A DNA stretch of 64,000 nt from Achatina immaculata (GCA_009760885.1 CM019703.1:15109459-15173458), one strand, 5' to 3'. Shown: positions 1 to 12,592, counted from the first letter of the stretch. Notes: a model not told the origin generated them from the sequence alone. Program-made: numbers and translations.

Positions 1-191
1 GCCTCTTTTCTCTTGAAAAACATCGCGTAGTCATTATTTTTTTTTCTCTCTTTCTTCCTCTGTCCATCTTCTTATGTTAAGATATTTTCACTAAAATCTA
101 AAGTAAACTTTTGTATAGGTTTGCAAGAAGATGTCCATCACACAGAACTAGCAAGAGACATGTTCATTATTAACAGGAATAACATGGGAAT
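1..191. other. unannotated AT-rich start of window
   Basis: I see no gene, splice-site pair or repeat here. The sequence is AT-rich and leads directly into the first large minisatellite. Confidence 0.6.
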
Positions 192-1696
192 CATTTGCTT
201 TCTTGCCTGTTTGATATAGCCAGTCACTGGGGCACATTTGCTTTCTTGCCTGTTTGATATAGCCAGTCATTGGGGCACATTTGCTTTCTTGCCTGTTTGA
301 TATAGCCAGTCATTGGGGCACATTTGCTTTCTTGCCTGTTTGATATAGCCAGTCACTGTGGCACATTTGCTTTCTTGCCTGTTTGATATAGCCAGTCACT
401 GTGGCACATTTGCTTTCTTGCCTGTTTGATATAGCCAGTCACTGTGGCACATTTGCTTTCTTGCCTGTTTGATATAGCCAGTCACTGTGGCACATTTGCT
501 TTCTTGCCTGTTTGATATAGCCAGTCACTGTGGCACATTTGCTTTCTTGCCTGTTTGATATAGCCAGTCATTGGGGCACATTTGCTTTCTTGCCTGTTTG
601 ATATAGCCAGTCACTGGGGCACGTTTGCTTTCTTGCCTGTTTGATATAGCCAGTCACTGTGGCACATTTGCTTTCTTGCCTGTTTGATATAACCAGTCAC
701 TGTGGCACATTTGCTTTCTTGCCTGTTTGATATAACCAGTCACTGTGGCACATTTGCTTTCTTGCCTGTTTGATATAGCCAGTCACTGTGGCACATTTGC
801 TTTCTTGCCTGTTTGATATAGCCAGTCACTGGGGCACATTTGCTTTCTTGCCTGTTTGATATAGCCAGTCACTGTGGCACATTTGCTTTCTTGCTGTTTG
901 ATATAGCCAGTCACTGTGGCACATTTGCTTCTTGCCTGTTTGATATAGCCAGTCACTGTGGCACATTTGCTTTCTTGCCTGTTTGATATAGCCAGTCACT
1001 GTGGCACATTTGCTTTCTTGCCTGTTTGATATAGCCAGTCACTGTGGCACATTTGCTTTCTTGCCTGTTTGATATAGCCAGTCATTGGGGCACATTTGCT
1101 TTTTGCCTGTTTGATATAGCCAGTCATTGGGGCACATTTGCTTTCTTGCCTGTTTGATATAGCCAGTCACTGGGGCACGTTTGCTTTCTTGCCTGTTTGA
1201 TATAGCCAGTCACTGGGGCACGTTTGCTTTCTTGCCTGTTTGATATAGCCAGTCACTGTGGCACATTTGCTTTCTTGCTGTTTGATATAACCAGTCACTG
1301 TGGCACATTGCTTTCTTGCCTGTTGATATAACCAGTCACTGTGGCACATTTGCTTTCTTGCCTGTTTGATATAGCCAGTCACTGGGGCACATTTGCTTTC
1401 TTGCCTGTTTGATATAGCCAGTCACTGGGGCACATTTGCTTTCTTGCCTGTTTGATATAGCCAGTCACTGTGGCACATTTGCTTTCTTGCCTGTTTGATA
1501 TAGCCAGTCACTGGGGCACATTTGTTTTCTTGCCTGTTTGATATAGCCAGTCACTGGGGCACATTTGTTTTCTTGCCTGTTTGATATAGCCAGTCACTGG
1601 GGCACATTTGCTTTCTTGCCTGTTTGATATAACCAGTCACTGGGGCACATTTGCTTTCTTGCCTGTTTGATATAACCAGTCACTGGGGCACATTTG
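192..1696. repeat. 43-bp minisatellite, about 35 copies
   Basis: A head-to-tail array of a 43-bp unit containing TTTGCTTTCTTGCCTG followed by GATATAGCCAGTCACTG. Units differ by single substitutions (CACTGTGG, CACTGGGG or CATTGGGG) and a few 1-bp deletions near 894, 930, 1103, 1278 and 1309. The unit is not divisible by three and the indels break any frame, so the short open frame on the - strand is not a gene. There are no spacers between units, so it is not a CRISPR array. Confidence 0.97.
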
Positions 1697-2439
1697 AACG
1701 CTCTTAATCTCTTCGACAATTTTTCTTTAAAAAAAAAAACGATCGATCAGATCCTCATAATATTTTTGTGTTCAATAATGCAATGTTATTTAAATATTAA
1801 TTGTTCAAAATACGCGACCTGTCACGAATTTGTTTGTTATGGGACTCACTATCTCAGAATCTTTAGAAATAATATTCTATGTCTGTGCGTATGTCAGTAA
1901 ACCTGCACGAACCACGCTGAACATCATTGTGAAGCAAAAATAAAAGCTATATGAAGTATTTCTTGCAGTTATATATTGCTGGAAACAAACAGGTTAAAGG
2001 TTGTACTTTCAGTCCCAGACTGAGGATATTTAAAAAAAAATGTTTGCTTTATTTTTCAAAATTACGAATTCTTTATTAAAAAAAACCCCCAGCAGTTTCT
2101 GTACGCTTTTTTTTAAAAATTGAAATTATGTACGTAAATAAAAAGAAGAAAATGATCCATGTTTGATGGGCGGAATGAACTTTCAGTTTCGTAAAAATCA
2201 GCCACAACATCGACAGCTTGCCAGTTTAAAATGTTTGGATAAAAGAATTTTATTTAAAGAAATTTTATAATCCACTGAAGGTGCATAATTTAACTTCACA
2301 AAAATCAAATTTTTCCTTTCTTCTCTCAGCTAGTTCTGAAAATGATACGACGTGCTATATTTTTCTTTTCTTAAATTTCCGTGTATTTTATGTTTACAAT
2401 AATGCTTTGAGAGAGGTGACTTGAATTCGTTGTCCCGGA
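1697..2439. other. AT-rich stretch, nothing recognised
   Basis: AT-rich with several A or T homopolymers. A 68-codon open frame at 1694-1900 has no recognisable domain and starts inside the last minisatellite unit. I see no gene. Confidence 0.5.
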
Positions 2440-2666
2440 CGTAGGAGTTGAGAGAGAAGGAGGGCATGGACTGAGCGGTGCCCCCGGTGGATGAGAGAGA
2501 TCGTCAGTCAACATTGAACTGGCACACATTGGTTGGTGTACTCCACTGTACACCAAGGGATACACTAAGGAGGAGATCGGAGCACCAATGGGGGTATTCG
2601 AAGTGCAGCGATGACGATCCGTCTATAACGTAACATAACCTAACATAACCTAACTGTTAACTATTA
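2440..2666 (+). mobile_element. GC-richer interspersed element with AACCTAACAT-type tail
   Basis: A sharply bounded GC-richer segment in AT-rich DNA ending in repeats of ACATAACCTA (2630-2655), like the short tandem tail of a SINE or truncated LINE. It contains a perfect hairpin at 2533-2556 (stem TTGGTGTAC, 6-nt loop). No coding frame is recognised. Class is uncertain; the tail suggests a + strand retroposon. Confidence 0.4.
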
Positions 2667-3227
2667 TTGCACATTCACCTAATGATATGTTCTCGACTAA
2701 TGTTTAAAAAAAAAAGGTACACTCTAGACCTAAGGTATTTGTGAGCGTGTGCCCAATTCGCTGGCAAGAAATTGTTCTGTTATATCCACAAATCTACTTT
2801 CCGTATCATTTGTCTGATCGGGAGATTAAACCACCTAGAAAAAAAGAACTCTAAAATGAAGAAAAAGTTGATTAATCGGGAGGAACCACTGTTATCTGAG
2901 CTCACCGGGGACGAGAAGATTTACCTTGTCGCTACCAAGAGAGGCTGCTGACATCCAGCCGTCATGTATTCTGTGGATCCAGTTGGCCAAACTATGATTG
3001 CTTTGACTATATTTGACTAGACGGTGGCTGGTGTTTCTCAGTTTTCTCTCTTATTTAACCTCTCTGTATTTTCAGAAAGTCTTCCTACGTCTTGTCTCTT
3101 TCCTTCTCCTTTCCGTGAGAATTCTCATATTCCAAAATGTGCCATTATCTTGTTCTTCACATTCAGAAAAAACCTAGTCTAGCCTTAGCCACACAGTTCA
3201 AATACTTTACAAGAGCATCGTTTCATC
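2667..3227. other. unannotated; short open segment on + strand
   Basis: No recognised feature. A 32-codon + strand open stretch near 2856-2951 has somewhat protein-like composition but no homologue I can name and no clear splice signals. The interval lies just 3' of the candidate terminal exon on the - strand, so part of it could be that gene's 3' UTR. Confidence 0.3.
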
Positions 3228-3427
3228 TTAGAACACTGTGGTTAGGGAGTCGGTCTTCTCCTTCCACATCCACATAAAAGTTCCAACAGCAAATCCAGTC
3301 ACTGCTTCTCCTGACATTCGGCTTCTGTCAAAGAACGTACAGAAAGTAAAGTCTGCTAGCCAGGACATAATCGTTAAAATCAAGCCGGTCGTGTTTATTT
3401 TGAAAACTGTCTTATCCAATCTGGCAA
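3228..3427 (-). CDS. candidate terminal exon of an unrecognised membrane protein
   Basis: Reading leftward, this frame is open from a possible acceptor (CCTTCAG ending at 3428) to a TAA at 3228. It encodes about 66 residues. The start of the segment (TVFKINTTGLILTIMSWLAD) is hydrophobic and resembles a membrane helix. A charged stretch (FFDRSRMSGEAVTG) follows, then a second short hydrophobic patch and a basic tail (WMWKEK). GC content is visibly higher than in the flanks and codon choice looks protein-like. I do not recognise the family. The M4 segment of the GABA receptor was considered and does not match. The + strand is also open here, probably as a shadow. It could be a chance open frame, and I found no upstream exon to pair with it. 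Confidence 0.4.
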
Positions 3428-4241
3428 CTGAAGGTCCGTATTGAAAATCATCACGCAGCCTTTCATTTTAGGAATGCCACAACCCTTTTCTAGAGGGCGC
3501 TGTTTCACACTGAAGAATTATCACATCACAAGGTGCCAGGTTCATTTTCTATCCCAAGGAAAAAAAAAAGAGAAGTTAAGAAATATTAACAGCTATTTTT
3601 TAAAGCTTGTTTCCATAATTTTTTCTTGTCTTGCCAGATTTATGTTCACTTCATTTCCCGTGAAAATGAAAATCCCCTGATACGGGTTTGGCGAAAATTC
3701 TGTGTTTTTTGAGATATTCAAATGTTGATATTATCCTTTCTTCTTATTCAGAACCAACTGAAGGGCAGGCTGACATTGCAAGGTTCGCTTATATCGGAAA
3801 ATTATCGTTTACAAGACTGGATATAAAATGTTTCAGTCCTTCTTCCCAAATTCCTTGACCACCAAAGAAATAAAAACGACTACACGTTCATTGGAAGAAA
3901 GCTTTTGTTCTAGTAAAAGTTTCTATCGAAATTGAATATAGAATCTTGAATGAGATGAACCAAAAGAACAGTTTTAAGAATGCTACAAATAGTTCATGAA
4001 AACTGAAAGAATATATGACTATATGAACTCTCCCACATTTTAATCATCTTTTTTTTAGTAAGTTTACAGTTTAAAAAAAAGTATTCAAACTAAGTGATTA
4101 TGATAAGCTTTTCCCAGTGAAACAGCAACATTTAACTTTGTAGAACAGCATGTAGTGTGACTTCTCGCAGAGTTGTATTGGTAAAAAATATAAGGTTTGA
4201 TTGATCTCTACTGTTGATTCATTGGTATGACTCAATGCCAC
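3428..4241. other. AT-rich, nothing recognised
   Basis: Open frames on the + strand at 3441-3680 show no domain. Homopolymers and low complexity dominate. If the exon at 3228-3427 is real, this is intron. Confidence 0.45.
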
Positions 4242-4375
4242 TAAGGAGATGAAATATAAAAGTACGCGAACCATGCAGGAGATAAAAGATAAAAGTACGT
4301 GAACCATGCAGGAGACAAATGATAAAAGTACGTAAACCATGCAGGAGATAAAAGATAAAAGTATGTGAACCATGC
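4242..4375. repeat. 33-bp minisatellite, 4 copies
   Basis: Four copies of a 33-bp unit containing AGATAAAAGATAAAAGTACG followed by TGAACCATGC. The unit length is divisible by three, which opens a meaningless 113-codon frame on the - strand (4098-4439). Confidence 0.9.
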
Positions 4376-4719
4376 GTCTGTAACGACCGTTCTTTGCTCC
4401 TGAACCGAATTTGTCCACTATTTCAACTTCTCCATGCACATAGCCAATTTTTAGAAAACTATTTATTTTTCTGGGTAGTTCTACAAATCTAGAGCACTAT
4501 TTGCTCTTTTGATATTCACAGCAATCATCCTCCTCTAGTTATTTCTTTGTCGGTTTTTTGTGTGTGAATGAATACTTCTTATTTTACTAAATAGCATTGT
4601 GCATATTATTTTTGTCTCTTTCTAAACATTTCAGATTTTGTGAACGGTGTTACATTCATTGCGAATGAATAAAAACGGAATTATAGACTTAATATAATTC
4701 AACAGAAAACTCATATGTA

Positions 4720-4865
4720 CTTCTTTAGAGGTAGTCGGTTACTGTGACCGGTTTATATTAAACCTACTAAAAATCAGCCAATGAAACCGGTTGATTGGAT
4801 GATAATCTGAACAGGAGACTGATGATGCTCAGTTTATATGGAGTAGAATCCCCAGCTTCTGACTT
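4720..4865 (+). repeat. dispersed repeat, copy A (pairs with 25276-25400)
   Basis: GTCGGTTACTGTGACCGG and GATGCTCAGTTTATATGGAG both have close counterparts, in the same order, in the reverse complement of 25276-25400. The two copies therefore belong to one interspersed family, inserted in opposite orientations. No coding capacity is seen; it may be a MITE or SINE. Confidence 0.5.
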
Positions 4866-5085
4866 CGGGTTCAGCGTGGAAGCGTATTGTAACGATTAAT
4901 TCTCGCAACTAATAATAAGTAAGAAAGAAAAACTTTACATGAACATTTGCTTTCCTGCTGATGTTTGTAAAATATGTTTCATTGTACATAAGAAAAATTA
5001 AGGTACCGAATGGTGTATTGACAAAGTCCGGTATTTCGAGAAGTACGTCATTAATGAGAATCAGACATTAAGGCCACATATATGG

Positions 5086-5300
5086 CCGTGAGAAATATAG
5101 GACGTAGCAAGAAAACTGAATAAGACCATAGATCTGGGGATGAGAAATATAGGATGTAACAAGAAAACGGAATAAGACCATGGATCTAGTCGTGAGAAAT
5201 ATAGAACGTAACAAGAAAACTGAATATGACCATGGATCTGGCCGTGAGAAATATAGGACGTAACAAGAAAACTGAATAGGACCATGGATCTGGCCGTAGA
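5086..5300. repeat. 52-bp minisatellite, about 4 copies
   Basis: Four units of about 52 bp built on GAGAAATATAGGACGTAACA then AGAAAACTGAATAAGACCAT. Overlapping open frames on the - strand in two frames are a by-product of the repeat. Confidence 0.92.
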
Positions 5301-6076
5301 AAAAGAGGACTATTGAGAAACTGCAGGGCAAATTTGAAGAACTATTTCACATGATAGAATTCATGAAGACTGATAGTTTTCTTATCTAGAAGGCTTAACA
5401 TCTGAAACTTAAGGGAGTGGGGGGGGGGGGAGGAGAAGGAGAAGCTCTAGAAGGAGAAGAAGTGGGAGTAGGAGTAGGAGGAAAAAAAAACAAGAAGAAG
5501 ACTAATGATTAAATATCCAGCTATCTTCATTATAATCTCTGCTGATCTTTAATGATGGTTTTCGAGCCAACATCAGTCAGCCATCTTGAAGGTCTGATAA
5601 ACCAATTGATGGATTTAACCTCTGTTGTCTGAAACAATATCCAGAAAAATGTATCATCGGAGCCTCCCCAGTAAAGCATCTCAGAGAATTCTCTGTTCTG
5701 ATAATCTATTTCTAAGTGAAAAGAATGCATATTTTCTACATAGAGTCAGGAGCCAGCCTGCGTGAACACGAGTATAAACCTATGTAATCTTTGGACAGGG
5801 AGCTAGCCAAGGGTCGATACAATCCACGAATTTCAATTACCGCCGTATCTCGTGGGTTACTCACGCCTGATAAAATTAATGTGGATCTCAAGACACATAA
5901 GAGGGATATGGGGGAGAGAAAGAGAAAGAGAGAGAGAGAGATATATAAAATAAACAGATAGAGAAGAGGGAAGGCTTGAGAGACTGGTTGTAAGAGATCC
6001 AGTAAAGTCTGACAACGTGACAATGATGTGAGGCGGGAAAATAGGGAAGACAATCAAATATTTTTAAAAATGTGCC

Positions 6077-6126
<50 letters not shown>

Positions 6127-7723
6127 AACAGAGAAAACATTACAAGCATTAAGAGACATGGAGACCAAATTCAGCAGAAACAGAGAGAAATGCAAAGAAA
6201 GAAAGAAAGAGGAAGAGACAAACTGAAAGCTAAATGAAGCAAAGACACATAAAGCAACGCAGAGACCGAAACACAAGAGAAGTTAAGAGCTGTAAAGAAA
6301 AGCAGGCAGATGGAACCTGTGACGGAAAGATAACTAGAGCAACAGAGATTAAAGTAAAAAAGAAACAATTAAGAGCCGTGCAGATAAACATTCAAAACTG
6401 AAATGTAGGTCGATGAAAAACTGCAAGAAGTAGAAGAATGCAGGTGGATTATTAAACTCCACTTTGGGCAATCCACCATTCCCTTCAGATTTTCTCACGC
6501 CGTGTAAAGTAACATAGATAAACATCACTGCTTATGACAAACATCGCTGTTAATCTTAATTTTAGATTTCGGATTCCCCCTTATGTTAAACACATTATTT
6601 TATGCCGCAAAATACAAACAAATCTGGTACTGTAACAGCCTGACATTTAACTTAAGAGACTTCAAAGAAACATTAATTGCAATGTAGTTTACCTTTTGTA
6701 AGGGTTAGAAATATTAGTCATAACATTTTAAATAGATCTTTTTATATTTGCATGTTTGTTTATGGATTTTCATAGCTTCTCTGATCTTTCGTTCCTGTCA
6801 AACATTATTTAATTTGCGTCTGAGAGATAGAATGTTACATCTGGTATTTTACATCTGTTACCATGGACATTAATGAAGTCATTCGCAGACAGGGGAGCTA
6901 AATATGCGAGAAAATGACAGACACATTCTTCAGTGGCGAGACATCCAAGATCTGCACTATAAACTGTCTTGATCTTACAGGTTCTTGTCTGTGAGGTACA
7001 GCTCCACGTGTTTGCCCGGGGGGGGGGGGGGGGTTGAAACCTTCTTCTTATATCTGCTCTGGGAACTTAAATAAATCCAGTAAATCTCATTTCCAATGCC
7101 ATCTGTTTCTGGAGTTACAAGACCAGAACAACTTGGACAGGGCTCGTGTACGCCTACTTCTTAAATTTATCTCGTAGAACAAGTCTCTCAGTCCAGCTGT
7201 AAGTCTCTTCCTCTTCCCTTTAAAAAGGACTGGCTTATAATGGTATTTGAAAACTTGATGGTGGACTGTTAAAAAATAACATATTTCGCAAATGAGAGGA
7301 AAAAAGGAATAACTAGAATAATGAAAGACTGACTTGTATTAGCGTAGGGATCTCAGTGCACGTATCAGTTACAAGTGCGCTGTACTCCGTCTACTGAAAT
7401 CAATTATCAGATTCACCCCGAGGAGCAGCAACTAGACGATGTGGAGAGGTCCCTTTAGTGATTTGCTTTCCAATAACAATTTCTTCTTCCTATCTAAACA
7501 AGAGATATCGCATTTCAGGTCCACCAGGGCGATGATCTTCCCTGGAATGTGTTTTCGGATCATGCTAAAATTGTTTTAAGTTGGGTCAGAGATGTTCTAA
7601 ATGGAGAATAGACGATATAGATCGAGGTTCTGATATCGTACGTAGTGGACAGAGGCAATAAATGATTTAAAATTAGGTACCATCTACAGTATCATTTAGG
7701 GACATACTAGTCTGAGCAAGCAT
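5301..7723. other. repeat-poor AT-rich interval with (GA)n and (AT)n
   Basis: Contains a G/A-rich run (5410-5490), a (GA)n tract (5925-5942), an (AT)n tract (6080-6124) and a poly-G run at 7017-7034. A 66-codon - strand frame (5530-5730) is mildly protein-like but unrecognised. CATTTCAG at 7512-7519 could be an acceptor, but the following frame (QVHQGDDLPWNVF) stops after about 30 codons. No gene can be supported. Confidence 0.45.
6080..6124. repeat. (AT)n microsatellite
   Basis: Uninterrupted AT dinucleotide run of about 45 bp. Confidence 0.98.
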
Positions 7724-8163
7724 AGTTAACTCTTAGGCTGGTAAATTAACTCTTAGGCTGATAAGTTAACTATTAGGCTGGTAAGTTAACTATTAGGCTG
7801 GTAAGTTAACTATTAGGCTGGTAAGTTAACTATTAGGCTGGTAAGTTAACTATTAGGCTGGTACGTTAACTATTAGGCTGGTAAGTTAACTATTAGGCTG
7901 ATAAGTTAACTATTAGGCTAGTATGTTAACTATTAGGCTGGTGAATTAACTCTTAGGCTGATAAGTTAACTATTAGGCTGGTACGTTAACTATTAGGCTG
8001 GTAAATTAACTCTTAGGCTGATAAGTTAACTATTAGGCTGGTACGTTAATTATTAGGCTGGTAAGTTAACTATTAGGCTGGTAAGTTAACTATTAGGCTG
8101 GTACGTTAACTATTAGGCTGATAAGTTAACTATTAGACTGGTAAGTTAACTCTTAGGCTGGTA
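7724..8163. repeat. 20-bp minisatellite, about 22 copies
   Basis: A very regular 20-bp unit, TTAACTATTAGGCTGGTAAG, with a TCTTAGG variant and a few ATAAG or GTACG variants. Every unit begins TTAAC. Confidence 0.97.
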
Positions 8164-8583
8164 GAACAGAAGATTTTGACACACACTGTTACACGATCTC
8201 AGCTCTTCTTATAATGAAGGATGTGGGAGCACATCGTGGTGACCCCAGGCAGGAACATCTTGTAAAGGGTACACGAAACATTGCCAGTCACAGAACTCGT
8301 GCTGTTAGTCTGTGAACAGTAAAGGACAAGTAGGAGATCGACAGATTTAATGATCTTTAACGATGATGATCTTTAATGATGATGTTCTTTAACGGTGAGG
8401 ACCTTTAACTTATTTTAAGATATGGATAAATGAAACAGACGTTTAGAAAGGGGAGAGGGAGGAATGCCACTATTCTTCAAGTAACTTGCTGTTGTCATAC
8501 GGTAGCTTGGCTCATGTTGAAATTATCACATGAGAGTATATCTGCAGACATGAGTTCTAATATATGTACAGATACGGGACTGT
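8164..8583. other. spacer between two minisatellites
   Basis: About 420 bp between two arrays. It includes a short degenerate run of GATGATCTTTAA-like copies (8350-8405). Nothing else is recognised. Confidence 0.5.
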
Positions 8584-9330
8584 TCCTAGCACTACCAGAC
8601 ACTATTTAATATATGAAACTAGCACTTCCAGACACTACCCACTATGTGAAACTAGCACTACCAGACACTATTTAATATATGAAACTAGCACTACCAGACA
8701 CTATTTAATATATGAAACTAGCACTTCCAGACACTATTTAATATATGAAACTAGCACTTCCAGACACTATTTAATATATGAAACTAGCACTTCCAGACAC
8801 TATTTAATATATGAAACTAGCACTTCCAGACACTATTTAATATATGAAACTAGCACTACCAGACACTATTTAATATATGAAACTAGCACTATCAGACACT
8901 ATTTAATATATGAAACTAGCATTTCCAGACACTATTTAATATATGAAACTAGCACTTCCAGACACTACCCACTATGTGAAACTAACACTACCAGACACTA
9001 CCCACTATGTGAAACTAGCACTACCAGACACTACCCACTATGTGAAACTAACACTACCAGACACAACTAATGATATGAAACTGTCACTACCAGACATTAC
9101 TCAATATCTGAAACTAACACTACCAGACACTACCCACTATGTGAAACTAGCACTACCAGACACTATTAATGATATGAAACTGTCACTACCAGACACTACT
9201 CAATATCTGAAACTAGCACTACCAGACAGTACTCAATGTATGAAACTGTCACTACCAGACACTACTCAGTATATGAAATTACCACTACCAGACACTACTC
9301 ATAATATGAAACTAGCACTACATCATGGAT
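8584..9330. repeat. 33-bp minisatellite, about 22 copies
   Basis: The unit is built from CTAGCACTTCCAGACACTAT then TTAATATATGAAA. The last third diverges (ACCCACTATGTG, ACTAATGATATG). Because 33 is divisible by three, two overlapping + strand frames stay open (8564-9070 and 8943-9332) and look like repeat proteins. Codon content is dictated by the DNA repeat, there is no plausible start context, and I regard them as non-coding. Confidence 0.95.
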
Positions 9331-12179
9331 AAATACAAAGAAGACTTCCAGTAACAATAATATATAATCTAATTACATATTACATACACATAAGAAGACG
9401 ATCTAAGGAATATCATGGCTAACTTACCACGTACTTGAGTACGCTACACACTTAACTCCTCAATGAAATTCTCATTAAACTGTTTCGAAGCTCTTGTTTC
9501 CCAAAGATTCCACTTTTTTACTTTTTTTTTATCACAGCCGTATGAGAAATAGGACCTTGCAACACACACATTGCTTGTTGCTACTGTGGATTTGATTATA
9601 CAAATCCAGCATTCCTAGAGTCAGCCATGAGAGGAGCTGGTCCTCAGAGATGATGCTCAGCAAAAGCCCACAACCGTTGGTATCCTGTCAGCCTTAAAAC
9701 CGTTATTCTAGATTTTTTTAAAAATGGAAACACAGGGCAATGTGCTATTTATTTCGTTTTAGTTAATGGTCTTGCGTGATATATCATTTCGTCGTAACGG
9801 TAATACGAGAGTTATTTATTCTTGCCAATAATTATACGAGAAATATGTTTTCATCCTAAATACGCTAGAGTTATCACTCCCTGTTAATGGTCATGCGAGA
9901 GTTATTTTCTTGATAACGACCACGCGATATTAACTTTCCTTGCTAATATTAGTGAGAAATGTATATCTTCCTGCTAAAGATCGTGTGAGATGGTTTTTTT
10001 TTTCTGATTCTCTGACCTCGTGGGACTTCGAGCTTATCGTTTACTTTGTAATGAACTCGCCGTACCAGGGAACTTTCAGAATTTTGAAACAGTTATGAAT
10101 ATGCAACTACCTTCCTTATTTTCTTCATTTTCATGTAAAGGACTAAACTGACTGATGGCAACTTTCAGTATTTTCTGGTCATAGTAGACTTTGCCTAACT
10201 GAGGTCTGGACAGTAGGTTTTATTTTTGTAGTGGAGCGAGCGTGTTGAGTATATAGACAAAGTAAAAGAACATAGTATTGTATGGCTAGACCTCGAAATA
10301 TAGATAGCGATGATTGGATTCGTAGACTGGATTGACTTTAAGAGAAAGGGTCACAGCTTATAAAAACTCTGAGGTATTTAACCTATTGTCTCTACACGTG
10401 CCATCTAGTCGTGACTTAAACTTACTCTCATTCTCCCGCTCTCCACCATAAAAAAAATAATAAGAACAATAAGCCATTTTCATTGGTCAGCCAGAGACTC
10501 TGGAAAGGCACGTTGTGCCATGATTTAGAATAGGTGATCAAGTTCTATGGGAAACCATTAGTCTACGGCCTGACCTGCTCAAAGGAAGGTCGTTAAAGGA
10601 ATTTATGTGAAAGTAACAGGCGTTTAAGAATAATCAGCCAGATAGCCACGCAGAGTTCAATTAATTGTGCTATTTTTATATCTGCATCATCATATACAAG
10701 TAACAGACTGACCTACAACCTGTTTTCTTAAATAATGTACACAGGCGCAGGTCAGACTAACATTAAACAAACGTTTATGAATTACAAGCTGATAATTACG
10801 GCCTTACCAAAGTCTCAGGCTAACTAATCAACCTGGCTTGATTAGACCTTTGCAGCCCACTTGAGATAACACTAGATAGTTTTACACTACTCTAGCTGTA
10901 GTGTTAAGGTCTGTTCTGAGATCAAAGTCTCCGGGCTGTGTCCTAACATTCCGCCTTGCCTGCCCCACCTCGAGGATCGGGACAATGTTACATAAGAGTT
11001 GGCCTCGAATTCGATAATAATAATCTTCACAAAACGAACTACAAGCCAGTCAATCTCTCCGTGAAGTCTGGCATCAATGCCACATTATACGTTTCATGAA
11101 CCAGTTCAATACATCGCCATGACTATTCAGATCAAAACTGAAGAACCGGAAATAGTTCAGGGGATACGCGTAGTTATCTTCCAGCGATGGCCTAGAAAAT
11201 CTCATTCAGAAACTAAGAAGTCATGAATGATGATTCCTATTTGTCATCTCTGATAACGTCATACTTCCGTGTACTTCTGTACACGGTATTCTGGTATTCT
11301 GTACACGGTATTCGGTATTCTGTCTTGTTTTCGGTGTCTATATCTGAACCAGATATATTTATTTGATAATTATATCGCTTGAATTATTCTTATTTCTGTC
11401 CCATTCTTTCTGCATATGGGAGTTACGTGTTTCTTTCGTTCCAAGGTAAAATACCAGTCATTTCTGTGAAGTAGGCTCTTTCCTTTATTCTGCTATAACT
11501 GGTTCTATATTTCAGTTGCTTTTCATTTCCCATGCGTTTTTCTACTTTCTCTATTAGACTTTCTCATCTGCTCCGTGCGGTAGTGCAGGTGAACACTACT
11601 GCTCCCTAGTCTCCTGGCTGGTTATCTGAACCAAGGTGGTTGGGACTCTCATTTCAGTTTTCTGTATATAATTCTTTTTTAATCTACTATGCTCTGCTTT
11701 ACATCTTATTCCAGTATTTTTTTTCCTTGTCTCTAGCTGTATTCCATGCTTGGTTGCTTCTCTGACTCCTTATATTTCCACTTCTGCTTGCGACGCAGTC
11801 TGTGTTCAGTTTCCTGAAAGAGCGAATAGTATAATTTTTTTAAACCTTTCTTTAATTTGTTTTTGTCCCTTCTTTTGTCCTCGATAAAGGCGTTTAAGAC
11901 GAGATATTTCGTTGCTGATGTTGTTTTTCATAACCATTTCATTGTTTTTACCTCTTATTTGCTAACGTTTCGTCCTTTCTTCTTCTGGTTACTTGTTTAA
12001 GAAAAAAAACTGCAACAAGCTTCCAAGTCCTAGAAAAAAGGGGCCCAGTCAGTCCATTGCTCCAAGGCTGGAGGGTCTTCCCTGTTTTAAGGGTGGGCTC
12101 AGGGGGGCTTGGGGGAGGGGGGGGGGGCGCCTGTAGTGGATGAAAACTGATAAGTGGGGATAGTTTTGCACCGGCTTAC
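9331..12179. other. long interval without a supported gene
   Basis: Mostly AT-rich. 10920-11010 is GC-richer and open in two - strand frames (NIVPILEVGQARRNVRTQPG in one), which is more typical of an old retroposon than of an exon. 11275-11325 holds a short duplication of TGTACACGGTATTC. 12040-12130 is G-rich with a poly-G run. No gene is assigned. Confidence 0.4.
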
Positions 12180-12383
12180 AAAACTGATCTCAGATGCTTT
12201 GCATACACCTGCGTCTAACTCCTCTCTACCACTGCGAGCTTTATCATAGTTATCCTGCAGGTATTTCTGCATTGCCTTTCCATGATTTCTTTCTGTGTTA
12301 GCCACGACAACTACATGCAGGCATCTTGACTGGAAGGGCACCAACTTTTGATATGTACAACGGTATATTTGCTCCAGGCAGCC
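12180..12383 (-). CDS. candidate internal exon, unrecognised protein
   Basis: On the - strand a 204-bp segment (68 codons, phase 0 at both ends) lies between a possible acceptor (GAGCTCACAG, ending at 12384) and a possible donor (GTAAGC starting at 12179). It encodes a protein-like stretch including RCLHVVVVANTERNHGKA and YLQDNYDKARSGREELDAG, with mixed charged residues and three or four cysteines. I do not recognise the family. The acceptor lies about 20 bp from a 33-bp minisatellite whose units themselves end in GTTGTGTACAG on this strand. It could be a chance open frame extended by the repeat. It is not one of the conserved ligand-binding or membrane exons of the GABA receptor at 24.7 kb. 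Confidence 0.35.
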
Positions 12384-12402
12384 CTGTGAGCTCACACTGT
12401 AC

Positions 12403-12592
12403 ACAACATGCAAGTGTGGCTCGTGACGTCTGTACACAACATGCAAGTGTGGCTCGTGACGTCTGTACACAACATGCAAGTGTGGCTCGTGACGTCTGTA
12501 CACAACATGCAAGTGTGGCTCGTGACGTCTGTACACAACATGCAAGTGTGGCTCGTGACGTCTGTACACAACATGCAAGTGTGGCTCGTGAC
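12403..12592. repeat. 33-bp minisatellite, about 6 copies
   Basis: Nearly perfect copies of a 33-bp unit containing ACACAACATGCAAGTGTGG then CTCGTGACGTCTGT. It is open in two + strand and two - strand frames because 33 is divisible by three. Each unit contains TGACGTC, a half-match to the cAMP-response element, most likely by chance. Confidence 0.97.

Noticed and set aside
192..1696. Regular direct repeats resembling a CRISPR array
   Set aside because: Units are contiguous with no variable spacers, and the window is eukaryotic. It is a minisatellite.
3228..3427. Last exon (M4) of the GABA receptor gene
   Set aside because: It lacks the expected pattern of an aromatic-rich M4 helix ending almost at the stop. 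The hydrophobic part is followed by about 30 residues of a different character.
8564..9332. Two overlapping + strand repeat-protein ORFs
   Set aside because: 33-bp minisatellite artefact; the frame changes part way with the unit.
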